Assembly: GCF_900156405.1 (NCBI RefSeq)
Contig: NZ_FTNN01000004.1
Location: forward strand, 93,029-157,028
Direction of reading: 5' to 3'
Length of the DNA: 64,000 bases
Origin: Shewanella morhuae
GTDB lineage: Bacteria; Pseudomonadota; Gammaproteobacteria; Enterobacterales; Shewanellaceae
Shown here: positions 56,226 through 64,000 of the stretch, piece after piece
How positions within the stretch are numbered: the first letter of the stretch is position 1
How the letters are laid out: each line of letters opens with the position of its first letter
Translations under genes and position numbers: made by a program
The notes under the pieces: model-generated
Databases searched by the model: none
What the model was told of the DNA's origin: nothing
The model's input: only the letters and a program-made list of their open reading frames with translations

Positions 56226-57368
56226 ATGGAACCGAAATTGGAACTACTTAAGATTGACTGTTTAGGTAAACAACTGCGCTTAGAAGGCTCGCTCGCAGGT
56301 TGGCAACAACTCTTCTGGGATAACAACTTAGTCTCACAAAAAGCCGCAGCAGTCGATAATGGCGGCCTCAAAGTGCATGTCTTTGAACTGACACACCATA
56401 GCAGTATTCCAGTCCTCGAAGGCGGCGAACAGGCTAATGCTATCGCAGCAACGACAATACAAATGCGCCTTGAAATCGATCTCGTTTGGCAACCTTTTCG
56501 CCTCGATTATTGCTTACTTCAAGACGATAAAGTCATCGCACAAGGCCAACGTACCGAAAAAGATATCGAACGCCAAACCCCTGAAACACCTATCGTTAAA
56601 CAGCAAAAACTTAGCATGGTGGGGTTAGCGTCTCTCGGTTTTAAACTGCTAAAAAGTGCTAAGGTCATCAAGGTCGTATTAGCCGGCGCCAGTATTGCAG
56701 CCTACTCTTGGCTATTTTCATTCCAGTTTGCTCTGGCACTTATCGCCTGTTTAGTATTTCACGAATACGGACATATCCGTGCAATGAAATATTTCGGCAT
56801 GAAAACTAAAGGCATTTACCTTATCCCCTTTATGGGCGGACTTGCGCTCTCAGATGAAAAAATTAACACCCGCTGGCAAGATGTAGTGATATCCATCATG
56901 GGGCCGACCTTTGGTCTATTGATGTCGATAGCCTCGCTCATCGCTTACCACGCGACAGACAATGTATTTTTTGCTGGCCTTGCCGCCTTCAACGCCCTGC
57001 TTAACCTGTTTAATTTATTGCCGATTTTACCCTTAGACGGCGGCCATATTTTGAAGAGTATTAGCTTTTCAATGAACAGTATTATGGGCTTAGTCGCCAG
57101 TGCTGCAGGCGCAGCTTTTGGCGTATATATCAGCTATACCTTGGGCTTAGCATTATTAGGATTTTTACTATTAATCGGTAGCTTAGAAATTATCTTTGAG
57201 TGGCGCACTCGCCACCAAAGCCATCTGTTACCGTTAGACAGATATGGACAAATATTCTCAATTATTTGGTACTTACTTACTGTCGGCGCCTTGATTGCCA
57301 TTATCTGGCACTTAGCGAGTTCAGGCGATGACATGCTCAGCCTACCACTACAAATATTACGTAGCTAA
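56226..57368 (+). CDS. Site-2 protease-type (M50) membrane metalloprotein
   Basis: A 380-residue protein with a soluble N-terminal half (about 1-135) and a C-terminal membrane half of about six segments. The M50 zinc motif HEYGH (near residue 179, LVFHEYGHIRAMKYFGM) and the second motif LPLDGGHILKSI (near residue 276) are both present. Together they supply the His, His and Asp zinc ligands and the catalytic Glu. Such proteases cut proteins inside or near the membrane; the substrate is unknown. The N-terminal domain is not recognised. A palindromic terminator follows. Confidence 0.85.
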   Translation: MEPKLELLKIDCLGKQLRLEGSLAGWQQLFWDNNLVSQKAAAVDNGGLKVHVFELTHHSSIPVLEGGEQANAIAATTIQMRLEIDLVWQPFRLDYCLLQDDKVIAQGQRTEKDIERQTPETPIVKQQKLSMVGLASLGFKLLKSAKVIKVVLAGASIAAYSWLFSFQFALALIACLVFHEYGHIRAMKYFGMKTKGIYLIPFMGGLALSDEKINTRWQDVVISIMGPTFGLLMSIASLIAYHATDNVFFAGLAAFNALLNLFNLLPILPLDGGHILKSISFSMNSIMGLVASAAGAAFGVYISYTLGLALLGFLLLIGSLEIIFEWRTRHQSHLLPLDRYGQIFSIIWYLLTVGALIAIIWHLASSGDDMLSLPLQILRS

Positions 57369-57405
57369 TAGAGTTAACAACGTCTAATTGAACGATTCAA
57401 AAAGT

Positions 57406-57431
57406 AAAAACCGCTATTAATAGCGGTTTTT
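57406..57431. terminator. Bidirectional terminator, protease / efflux operon
   Basis: A perfect 13-bp palindrome AAAAACCGCTATT/AATAGCGGTTTTT between convergent genes, with A and T tracts on the flanks. Confidence 0.92.
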
Positions 57432-57450
57432 TGTTTTTCGGTATAAACGG

Positions 57451-58875
57451 TTATTCCTGCATTAAAGGAGGGGCGATATCGCTACCGCCAAGCGCTTGAT
57501 AAAGCGTGGCTTGTACCGTGAATTGGTTGTAGCGGTTTTCAAGTAAAGCCGCCTCAGCGCTGCGGCGTTTCTCTTGCGCGTCAATCCAATTTTGAATTCC
57601 AATCGCGCCGTAACGATACTGGCTAGCATAAATGGCTTCAACCTCAGCGGCAGCCGTAAACTGCTGCATGAGTTTATCACCTTGATAAGCAAATTGCTGC
57701 TTTGCTGAAATCGCATTATCGACATCTTTAAAAGCGGAATAGAGTGTCTTGCGATAATTCACTACCGCAGTTTGATAATCGATATCTGCAATATCGTTAT
57801 TGATCTGCATTTGATTCCACTGCAAAAAAGGTAACACTAAGCCTGCGCCTAAACTGCCAATGGGGTTACGTAGTAATTCCTTTAACTCAGAGGTCGATTC
57901 ACCAACACTGCCGGTTAAACTGAGGCTTGGAAAGTAACTCGCATAGGTGGCATCTTTACTCGCTAAGGCTGAACGCAATTGATACAAACTCGCTTTAACA
58001 TCGGGACGGCGCACTAATAAATCAGCAGGAACGCCAACGCTAATCTCAGGCACCGCTGTTTCGGGGAGTTGCGTTATCTCAAGCCCATTCTCCCCCGATA
58101 CTTCATCAAGCCCTGGCGCCTTACCCAATAAAATAGCAAGGGCATTTTGTGTTTCAGTTAATTGCTGCACTAGCTGACTGTGAGCCGCCTCTTGCCCTGC
58201 AAGGCTGCGCTTTGATTCAAGCACATCCAATTGAGTGACGGCGCCAGAATCATACTGCCGCTGAGTTAATGCGAGAGTTTGTTGACTGTACTCTATGCTT
58301 TTTTTGCTCAAATCCACTCGTTGATGTAAATAGCCTAACTGCCAGTAAAGAGATGCGGTGGTTGCAACTAGGCTTTGGGCGGTACTTTCTCTATCTTCGG
58401 CACTGGCCAAAGCCGCCCATTGAGCTTGGTCGATATTAGCCGAAACCTTACCCCATAAATCGACTTCATAACTCACCGATAAATTGGCTTGATAACTTTT
58501 TGTCGCATCGCCACCATCAAGGGGTTGGTTGCGTGAAGCGCTCAGATTTGAAGATAGCTGCGGATATAAATCATCCCGCGTTAACCCCGCCTGTAAGCGG
58601 GCTTTTTGCAGTGTTAGCGTGGCAAGCGTTAAGTCATTATTGGTGCTTAATACTTGAGTGATTAGCTTATCAAGCTCTGGCTGATGGAACTGCTGCCACC
58701 AAGGGTCAAGCTTCACTTGCTCGTTCACAGTAATATTTTGCCAATGGGCAGGCATCGCCAGTGCGGGCGGCTCAAAATCTGAGCGCATAAAACTACCGCA
58801 GCCGCCAAGCACTATCCCAACCGCAATCGCTGCAGCGCAAAGAGTCAGTTTTCGATTAAAGATTTTATGTTCCAT
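57451..58875 (-). CDS. TolC-like outer membrane factor lipoprotein (NodT/RND type)
   Basis: A 474-residue outer membrane channel protein with a lipoprotein signal (lipobox VLGGC, Cys at about 26). Two outer-membrane-efflux repeats follow, including PWWQQFHQPELDKLITQVLS, NLSVSYEVDLWGKVSANIDQ and VGVPADLLVRRPDVKASLYQ, all typical of the NodT/OprM family. Long helices would form the periplasmic barrel. It is the last gene of the macA-macB operon, seven bases after macB, so it is the exit duct for that exporter. Confidence 0.92.
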   Translation of the reverse strand: MEHKIFNRKLTLCAAAIAVGIVLGGCGSFMRSDFEPPALAMPAHWQNITVNEQVKLDPWWQQFHQPELDKLITQVLSTNNDLTLATLTLQKARLQAGLTRDDLYPQLSSNLSASRNQPLDGGDATKSYQANLSVSYEVDLWGKVSANIDQAQWAALASAEDRESTAQSLVATTASLYWQLGYLHQRVDLSKKSIEYSQQTLALTQRQYDSGAVTQLDVLESKRSLAGQEAAHSQLVQQLTETQNALAILLGKAPGLDEVSGENGLEITQLPETAVPEISVGVPADLLVRRPDVKASLYQLRSALASKDATYASYFPSLSLTGSVGESTSELKELLRNPIGSLGAGLVLPFLQWNQMQINNDIADIDYQTAVVNYRKTLYSAFKDVDNAISAKQQFAYQGDKLMQQFTAAAEVEAIYASQYRYGAIGIQNWIDAQEKRRSAEAALLENRYNQFTVQATLYQALGGSDIAPPLMQE

Positions 58876-58882
58876 GGTGTTA

Positions 58883-60853
58883 TTACTCTCTTGCTAATGC
58901 ATCAACGGGATCTAATCGCGCCGCATTGCGGGCAGGTAAGAAACCAAATAGCACACCAATTAATGTTGAACAGGCAAAGGCGGCAACGATGGATGTTGTT
59001 GAGTAAATCATTTGGAAACTACCGCCCGCCGACGCAAATACAACGCCAATCAAATAAGCTAAGGCAATGCCTAAGGCACCTCCGCACAAACATACCAGCA
59101 CAGCCTCGATAAGAAACTGGCGCAAAATATCACTTTGACGTGCACCTACCGCCATACGTACACCAATTTCGCGGGTACGTTCGGTAACAGACACCAACAT
59201 AATATTCATTACCCCAATGCCACCAACAATAAGAGAAATCACCGCAATCGCCGAAACTAACAAGGTCATAGTGGCAGTAGTTTTTTCGATATTCTGCCTT
59301 ATGGTATCGGTATTAATAGTGAAAAAATCTTGAGTCCCATGACGCATTTTTAGCAAGCTGATAATACCCTGCTCAGCGGCATTACTGGGTACGGATTCAT
59401 CGAGCCTCACGGTTATTCCATCTAAGTATTTTTTCCCCACCATACGCCCTGAAACTGTGGTGTAAGGTACCCATACGTTCAGCGCATCACTATTGCCAAA
59501 AGCACTTTCCTTTGGCTGGGTCACGCCGATAATGCGCACAGGTAAGTCACCTAAAAAAATCACTTGGCCAATTGCCGAGGCATCGGGGAAGATTTGTTTA
59601 CGGGTATTATCATCAATCACGGCATCTTGAGCTAAGGCAGTTACACTGGCATCATCCCAAAATTGCCCCTGTGCTAATTCATAACCGCGTACCCTAAAAA
59701 ACTCAGGTCCGACCCCATTAATCGATGCCGATACGGCTTTATTACCAAAGCGCACCGTTGCACTGGAGGTAATGCTCGGCGTGACACTATCAACATAGGG
59801 CAAGTTTTTAAGGGCACTGGCATCATTACCCGTTAAGGTACGTACCCGTGCAGAACGCCTATCACCAAAGCCAGAGCCTGGGCGGATATCAATCGTATTA
59901 GTGCCCATCGAACTGATACTATTAAGAATTTCACGCTGTGAACCTTCACCCAGTGCCACAACAGATACTACCGAAGCAATACCAATAATAATCCCTAACA
60001 TAGTAAGAAATGTACGTAATCTGTGGGTCGACATGGCAAGCAAAGCCATTTTTAATGCTTCAACATATCTGTCCCACGAAGCCATACGTGTCGGTTTTAC
60101 CGTTTGAGTAACACCAGCAGCACTCGTAGTGTGAGCCCCTTGCGGATCTGTATTATCACGCGTACTACGATTAGGTTCATCGCTGATAATGACGCCATCT
60201 TTAATTTCAATAATACGGTCAGCATGCTGGGCAACTTGCATATCGTGGGTCACGATAATGATGGTATGGCCGTCGTGGTGTAGCTCTTGCAATAAGCGCA
60301 TCATCTCTTCGCCGCTATGGCTATCGAGTGCGCCAGTGGGCTCATCAGCGAGGATTACATCACCGCCATTCATTAGCGCCCGCGCAACACTCACCCGTTG
60401 TTGTTGACCACCACTGAGCTGGTTCGGTTTATGATCTAATCTATCGCCTAAACCTAAGCGCGTTAATAAATGCTCGGCTCTTAGCTTACGCGCGCTACGT
60501 TCTTTACCCGCATATACAGCGGGCACTTCGACATTACCTATGGCGGTGAGATCGCCAAGCAAGTGATAACGCTGAAAAATAAAGCCAAAATGCTCACGGC
60601 GTAATTGCGCTAACTCATCAACATCCATAGTCGACGTATCTTGGCCATTAATAAAATACGCACCCTTTGATGGCTTATCTAAACAACCTAAGATATTCAT
60701 CAAGGTCGATTTACCCGAGCCAGAAGCACCGACAATCGCCACCAATTCGCCACGACCAATCGATAAATTAACATCTTTCAGTACAGTAAGTTGCTGATCG
60801 CCTGCTTGAAAGGTGCGGTAACAACCTGAAATTTCAAGTAATGCCGTTGTCAC
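58883..60853 (-). CDS. macB: MacB-type ABC exporter (ATPase and permease fused)
   Basis: A 656-residue inner-membrane exporter. The N-terminal ATPase (1-235) has Walker [13 protein letters not shown], signature [15 protein letters not shown] and Walker [14 protein letters not shown]. The membrane half has the MacB plan: one segment near 275-300, a large periplasmic domain (about 305-525), and three C-terminal segments. E. coli MacB has 648 residues and exports macrolides, enterotoxin and haem precursors with MacA and TolC. The start is GTG 60853, two bases after the macA stop. The substrate here is unknown. Confidence 0.93.
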   Translation of the reverse strand: MTTALLEISGCYRTFQAGDQQLTVLKDVNLSIGRGELVAIVGASGSGKSTLMNILGCLDKPSKGAYFINGQDTSTMDVDELAQLRREHFGFIFQRYHLLGDLTAIGNVEVPAVYAGKERSARKLRAEHLLTRLGLGDRLDHKPNQLSGGQQQRVSVARALMNGGDVILADEPTGALDSHSGEEMMRLLQELHHDGHTIIIVTHDMQVAQHADRIIEIKDGVIISDEPNRSTRDNTDPQGAHTTSAAGVTQTVKPTRMASWDRYVEALKMALLAMSTHRLRTFLTMLGIIIGIASVVSVVALGEGSQREILNSISSMGTNTIDIRPGSGFGDRRSARVRTLTGNDASALKNLPYVDSVTPSITSSATVRFGNKAVSASINGVGPEFFRVRGYELAQGQFWDDASVTALAQDAVIDDNTRKQIFPDASAIGQVIFLGDLPVRIIGVTQPKESAFGNSDALNVWVPYTTVSGRMVGKKYLDGITVRLDESVPSNAAEQGIISLLKMRHGTQDFFTINTDTIRQNIEKTTATMTLLVSAIAVISLIVGGIGVMNIMLVSVTERTREIGVRMAVGARQSDILRQFLIEAVLVCLCGGALGIALAYLIGVVFASAGGSFQMIYSTTSIVAAFACSTLIGVLFGFLPARNAARLDPVDALARE

Positions 60854-60855
60854 TA

Positions 60856-62082
60856 TTAAAACCTCATACTAGGTGGACGACGCAGCTTACTGCCGCTGTC
60901 TGAAGATGGCATACCCAACACAACCTGATCGCCCTCTTTCAACCCTGCAGTAATTTCAGCATTGATTTTGTTATTAATGCCCACGGTCACATCCATATAT
61001 TGCACCTGGTTATCAACTAATACCGGCACTTGATACTGCGGACCGCGGCGAGTTTTGCGCTCACTAGGCTTATCTGATGCCGCTGATTTGTCCCTCGGCT
61101 TGATACGTAGTATTTGCGCGGGCACTAACAACGCAGCGTCAGCCTTAGCTAACACGATTGAAACCTGCGCAGTCATACCAATACGTAAGGTACGATCAGG
61201 ATTTTCTACATCAAACAAGCCATGGTAGTAAATCGCATCTGAGTCACTTGAGCTCATCTTGCTGTCGTCACCATTCATCGAAATCGGCCCAGGCTCTATC
61301 GCCCTTAATGTGCCAAGGTAAGGATGATTGGGCTTACCCAGAATAGTAAAATACACGGCTTGCCCCGGGTGGACATTGACCACGTCGGCCTCGGAGATTT
61401 GCGCCTTAACCGTCATAGTTTCGAGTTGCGCCATTTCGACTATGGTTGGTGTGGTTTGATTCGCGTTAACGGTTTGGCCGACTTCCACCGCCGAATACAC
61501 CACAGTGCCGTCCATAGGTGCGGTAATTTTGGTATAACCTAAATCAATTCTGGCACTATCAACATTAATCTCAGCCTGTTGTTTTTGCGCCTCTAATTGT
61601 TCAAGTTCAGCTTGGTAAACTGTCAGAGTAGCTTCTGCAGTTTCATAACTGGCACGGGAGCTGGCGCTATCGGCGAGCATGGCTTGCTGGCGAGTAAACT
61701 CCAATTTTGCTTGACGAATTTGCGCCTGTTTAGCACGGAACTGGGCATTGATACTCTTAAGTGATGCGAGCGCATCTTTCAAATTATTCTGTTGTGCAAG
61801 GCTGTCAATCTGGGCAATTAAATCGCCTTTCTTCACTTCATCCCCGAGTGCCAAAGGCAAACTTAAAATCTGACCTGACACCTGCGCGCCCACACTTACC
61901 AGTTTAGAGGCTTGCAACATGCCATTGGCGAGTACTGAGTTTTCAATATCGCCACGGCGCACTGCTTCAGTCACGTAAGTAGGCGCTGTATCAGGCTTAT
62001 GCCACAGAAAATAAGCACCGCCGCCCAGAATAATTAAGCCGCTAAATGCGAGCAGTAAGTTACGCTTTGAGGATTTTTTCAT
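60856..62082 (-). CDS. macA: MacA-type periplasmic adaptor
   Basis: A 408-residue membrane-fusion protein. A cationic N-terminus and one membrane segment ([20 protein letters not shown]) are followed by the lipoyl-like halves ([20 protein letters not shown] and [20 protein letters not shown]) around a long coiled-coil hairpin (about residues 100-180). The beta-barrel and membrane-proximal domains come next. It links MacB with the outer membrane factor. Start 62082 matches the usual MacA N-terminus; ATGs at 62094, 62100 and upstream are in frame, and none has a clear ribosome site. It is the first gene of the operon. Confidence 0.9.
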   Translation of the reverse strand: MKKSSKRNLLLAFSGLIILGGGAYFLWHKPDTAPTYVTEAVRRGDIENSVLANGMLQASKLVSVGAQVSGQILSLPLALGDEVKKGDLIAQIDSLAQQNNLKDALASLKSINAQFRAKQAQIRQAKLEFTRQQAMLADSASSRASYETAEATLTVYQAELEQLEAQKQQAEINVDSARIDLGYTKITAPMDGTVVYSAVEVGQTVNANQTTPTIVEMAQLETMTVKAQISEADVVNVHPGQAVYFTILGKPNHPYLGTLRAIEPGPISMNGDDSKMSSSDSDAIYYHGLFDVENPDRTLRIGMTAQVSIVLAKADAALLVPAQILRIKPRDKSAASDKPSERKTRRGPQYQVPVLVDNQVQYMDVTVGINNKINAEITAGLKEGDQVVLGMPSSDSGSKLRRPPSMRF

Positions 62083-62703
62083 CGGTATTGTCATGTCCAT
62101 CAATGCTAAAGACAGCAAGCCATTATCTGGCTCAAGCTTGTTAAGAAACCAAAATTATTTCTGCAGTATATAGAGTTAGCCAAACTTAGTAGACGAAGGA
62201 AGTGTCGTTAACAGGTAAAGATATGCAAATATCTGTGTAGAAACTTTTAAAATAAGCACTGCTGAGTGATGTACTGTCCTCGTTACCACAAAGACGCAAA
62301 GCTGAAGTGGTGTTTAATGGGTAAATTTGGACTTTAAGCTTCTTTATTACTTTTTTAATTCATTAAAGATAGTGTTAAGCAAAAAAATGTAGTGGGATTA
62401 CTGGTTTCTCACAACCTTCTTGTAATGTGCTCGATGAAATAACTAACTTAAGCCTGAAGCGATGCTAAGCAGTATCATCTCATTACTCTCAATTTATATT
62501 GTGTCACCGAGCGTGACGCCTTGAGCACCACTAACAATCCAAACATCAAGCAAGTAGCAAAATCTGCTTCGTGCACAATAAAACGTTACTTGCATTATTT
62601 TTACGTGAAATGGGTTTAGTCAGCGCTAAAGTATACTTAACCTGATGTGATGGTCTCCTCCCACTACGGCATCACTGTGCCATATTCGAAGTGATTACCA
62701 ACA
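62083..62703. other. Non-coding stretch upstream of macA
   Basis: About 620 bases without a credible ORF. It should hold the macA promoter on the minus strand. Much of it may be decayed sequence from the SbtA-like gene that ends at 62980, but I cannot recognise protein similarity left of about 62704. Confidence 0.45.
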
Positions 62704-62980
62704 ATCAAAATTGGGCGGTTACTGGTGTTTACCGCGATTATTCCGTTTGTATTTGCATATTGTGGAATTAGTGCCGATTTATGGCTGGATGTCACCTCGG
62801 GGAGTATTTAGGTGCTGGCCGGGTTAAGAGTGCAGTTGCATCTTATATTGCCGCGCAGGCAGCGATACCTGAAGTCAATATTAGTCTAGCCATGTCGGCA
62901 TCACTTGGAGTTATCTTCCAATTAACGTATTAATTGGCTTTGCTTTATATCAAGATTGGACCATGCTTACTACTGCATAG
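62704..62980 (+). pseudogene. Remnant of an SbtA-like (DUF897) sodium-dependent bicarbonate transporter
   Basis: Three frames joined in order give the C-terminus of an SbtA-family permease. From 62704 comes IKIGRLLVFTAIIPFVFAYC, a membrane helix. After a frame shift near 62785-62800 comes GEYLGAGRVKSAVASYIAAQ, then AAIPEVNISLAMSASLGVIF (to about 62920). After a one-base loss comes INVLIGFALYQDWTMLTTA and a stop at 62978-62980. The pattern SASYIAxPAA...IPEAN...SLGxTFPxN...GxxLY is that of the family. At least two frameshifts and the loss of the N-terminal half mean it is not functional. Confidence 0.6.
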
Positions 62981-63047
62981 AAGTAGTAATAAAGAAGGGA
63001 GATTCATACCTGTTTTTTTATTGAGTTCATTGTGCTAACGCTTAAAA

Positions 63048-64000
63048 TCACGATTTACGACGAATCGCTTTATCTTGATACATGGCCTTATCAGCACAAT
63101 CTAAAAGATCATCCAAACCAAGTTCCGAATCGGGTGTCCAGTGCGCAATACCAATACTGGTAGATATTTTATGCTGATGGTGTTGATTATATTGTTCAAG
63201 CAATAACTTAAAGCGTTCAATAGCATGGTTAACCGTATCTTTGTGTACAAAGCTTAACAACACGACAAACTCATCCCCTCCCATTCTAGCAATGACGTCT
63301 GACTCTCTAAAAGCCGTTAACAAAATATGGGCAAAATCACATAACAACTGATCGCCCTTACGATGGCCAAAACTATCATTAATTTCTTTGAAAAAATCGA
63401 GATCAAAAAAGACCAACGTAGCAGCCATCTTTGTACGTCGACAACTCGCTAATGCCTGATGTGCTAATACCTCAAAACCACGACGATTAGAAATAGTCGT
63501 CAAAGGGTCTAGGGTATTCTGCACAATTGACAATAATTCAGCTTCTACCATTTTCCCTAAATCGGTGAGAATCTCAATCTCTTCACTAGTTAGTTGCCGA
63601 GGTTCTGTACCAATAACACATAGAGTCCCTGCACGAAAACCATCACTAATCGTTAATGGATAGCCAGCATAAAAGCGAATAAAGGGCTCTTGTACTACTA
63701 ATGGGTTATCACAAAATCGCGGATCGTTAAGTGCATCGTTAACGATAAAAATACCGTCATAATTAATCGCATGGCCACAAAAGGAAATATCTCGAGATGT
63801 TTCAGTCGCCTCGATTCCTTGATGAGATTTAAACCATTGGCGCTCAGCGTCGACTAACGTCACAAGGCAAATAGGCACAGAAAAAATTCTGCGAGTGAGC
63901 CTGGTGACTCGGTCGAAACGCTCTTCTGTGTCAGTATCAAGCACATTTAGTGCACGTAACTTAGCCAGACGTTGCAGTTCATTGTCAGGAATTATAGGTA
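63048..64000 (-). CDS. GAF-GGDEF diguanylate cyclase, N-terminus off the window
   Basis: The frame is open from the right edge, so the gene is partial here. The last codons before the edge give NELQRLAKLRALNVLDT, the usual lead into such proteins, so the GTG at 63944 is not the true start. A GAF domain (SVPICLVTLVDAERQWFKSH, then REISFCGHAI-type ISFCGHAINYDGIF) is followed by a GGDEF domain with the active site RMGGDEFVVLL. An inhibitory RxxD site (RESD) lies five residues before GGDEF. It should make cyclic di-GMP and be feedback-inhibited. The stop is at 63048. Confidence 0.9.
   Translation of the reverse strand, partial: PIIPDNELQRLAKLRALNVLDTDTEERFDRVTRLTRRIFSVPICLVTLVDAERQWFKSHQGIEATETSRDISFCGHAINYDGIFIVNDALNDPRFCDNPLVVQEPFIRFYAGYPLTISDGFRAGTLCVIGTEPRQLTSEEIEILTDLGKMVEAELLSIVQNTLDPLTTISNRRGFEVLAHQALASCRRTKMAATLVFFDLDFFKEINDSFGHRKGDQLLCDFAHILLTAFRESDVIARMGGDEFVVLLSFVHKDTVNHAIERFKLLLEQYNQHHQHKISTSIGIAHWTPDSELGLDDLLDCADKAMYQDKAIRRKS

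Overview
The window reads as about 64 kb of ordinary chromosome from a Shewanella-type gammaproteobacterium. Supporting this are the conserved dksA-gluQ-pcnB-folK-panB-panC block, curlin genes with many repeats, a three-in-one acetyl-CoA carboxylase beside a second EF-G, a chromosomal OXA-48-family beta-lactamase locus flanked by a LysR gene and a C15-type peptidase gene, and a tandem glycine riboswitch in front of a sodium:alanine/glycine symporter. The species assignment is inferred from gene content and order. I see no IS element, phage, tRNA, rRNA or CRISPR array.

Region by region: 1-200 holds a 70-bp tandem repeat. 0.2-3.1 kb has a GNAT acetyltransferase, peptidase B and sfsA. 3.2-8.6 kb carries dksA, gluQ, pcnB (apparently started at AUU), folK, panB and panC. 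8.9-12.7 kb is a curli cluster: a small secreted DUF4124 protein, a CsgB-like nucleator, a CsgA-like subunit with about 20 curlin units, and a convergent CsgD-like regulator; csgE, csgF and csgG are not here. 13.1-16.3 kb has a membrane protein, serA and ygfZ. 16.3-22.7 kb is a signalling pair: an HD-GYP response regulator and a 1781-residue hybrid histidine kinase. 22.9-24.7 kb is the symporter with its riboswitch. 25.0-29.5 kb is an ABC ATPase / FtsX-type permease / lipoprotein operon. 29.5-34.8 kb encodes a Tat-linked periplasmic molybdenum hydroxylase (large subunit, 2Fe-2S subunit, three-heme cytochrome c) and an XdhC maturation factor, followed by a 50-codon small gene and a LysR regulator. 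36.5-43.8 kb has EF-G 2 and the fused carboxylase. 43.9-47.2 kb is the beta-lactamase locus, with the bla gene broken by one in-frame stop. 47.4-53.3 kb holds sprT, endA, rsmE, gshB, an alkaline phosphatase and rsmC. 53.8-57.4 kb has a FapA/DUF342 protein, a small unknown protein and a site-2-type protease. 57.4-62.1 kb is a MacA-MacB-outer membrane factor export operon. The right end has a frameshifted remnant of an SbtA-like bicarbonate transporter and a GAF-GGDEF diguanylate cyclase that runs off the edge.

Functionally this is mostly core housekeeping (pantothenate and folate supply, serine, glutathione, rRNA and tRNA modification) with accessory modules for surface amyloid, periplasmic oxidation chemistry, efflux and cyclic-di-GMP signalling. 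The observations most worth checking are the AUU start of pcnB, the single-stop OXA-48-like pseudogene with its 20-residue insertion, the very large curlin, the 50-codon gene whose stop lies inside its terminator, the short upstream ORFs that overlap real starts, and the SbtA remnant.
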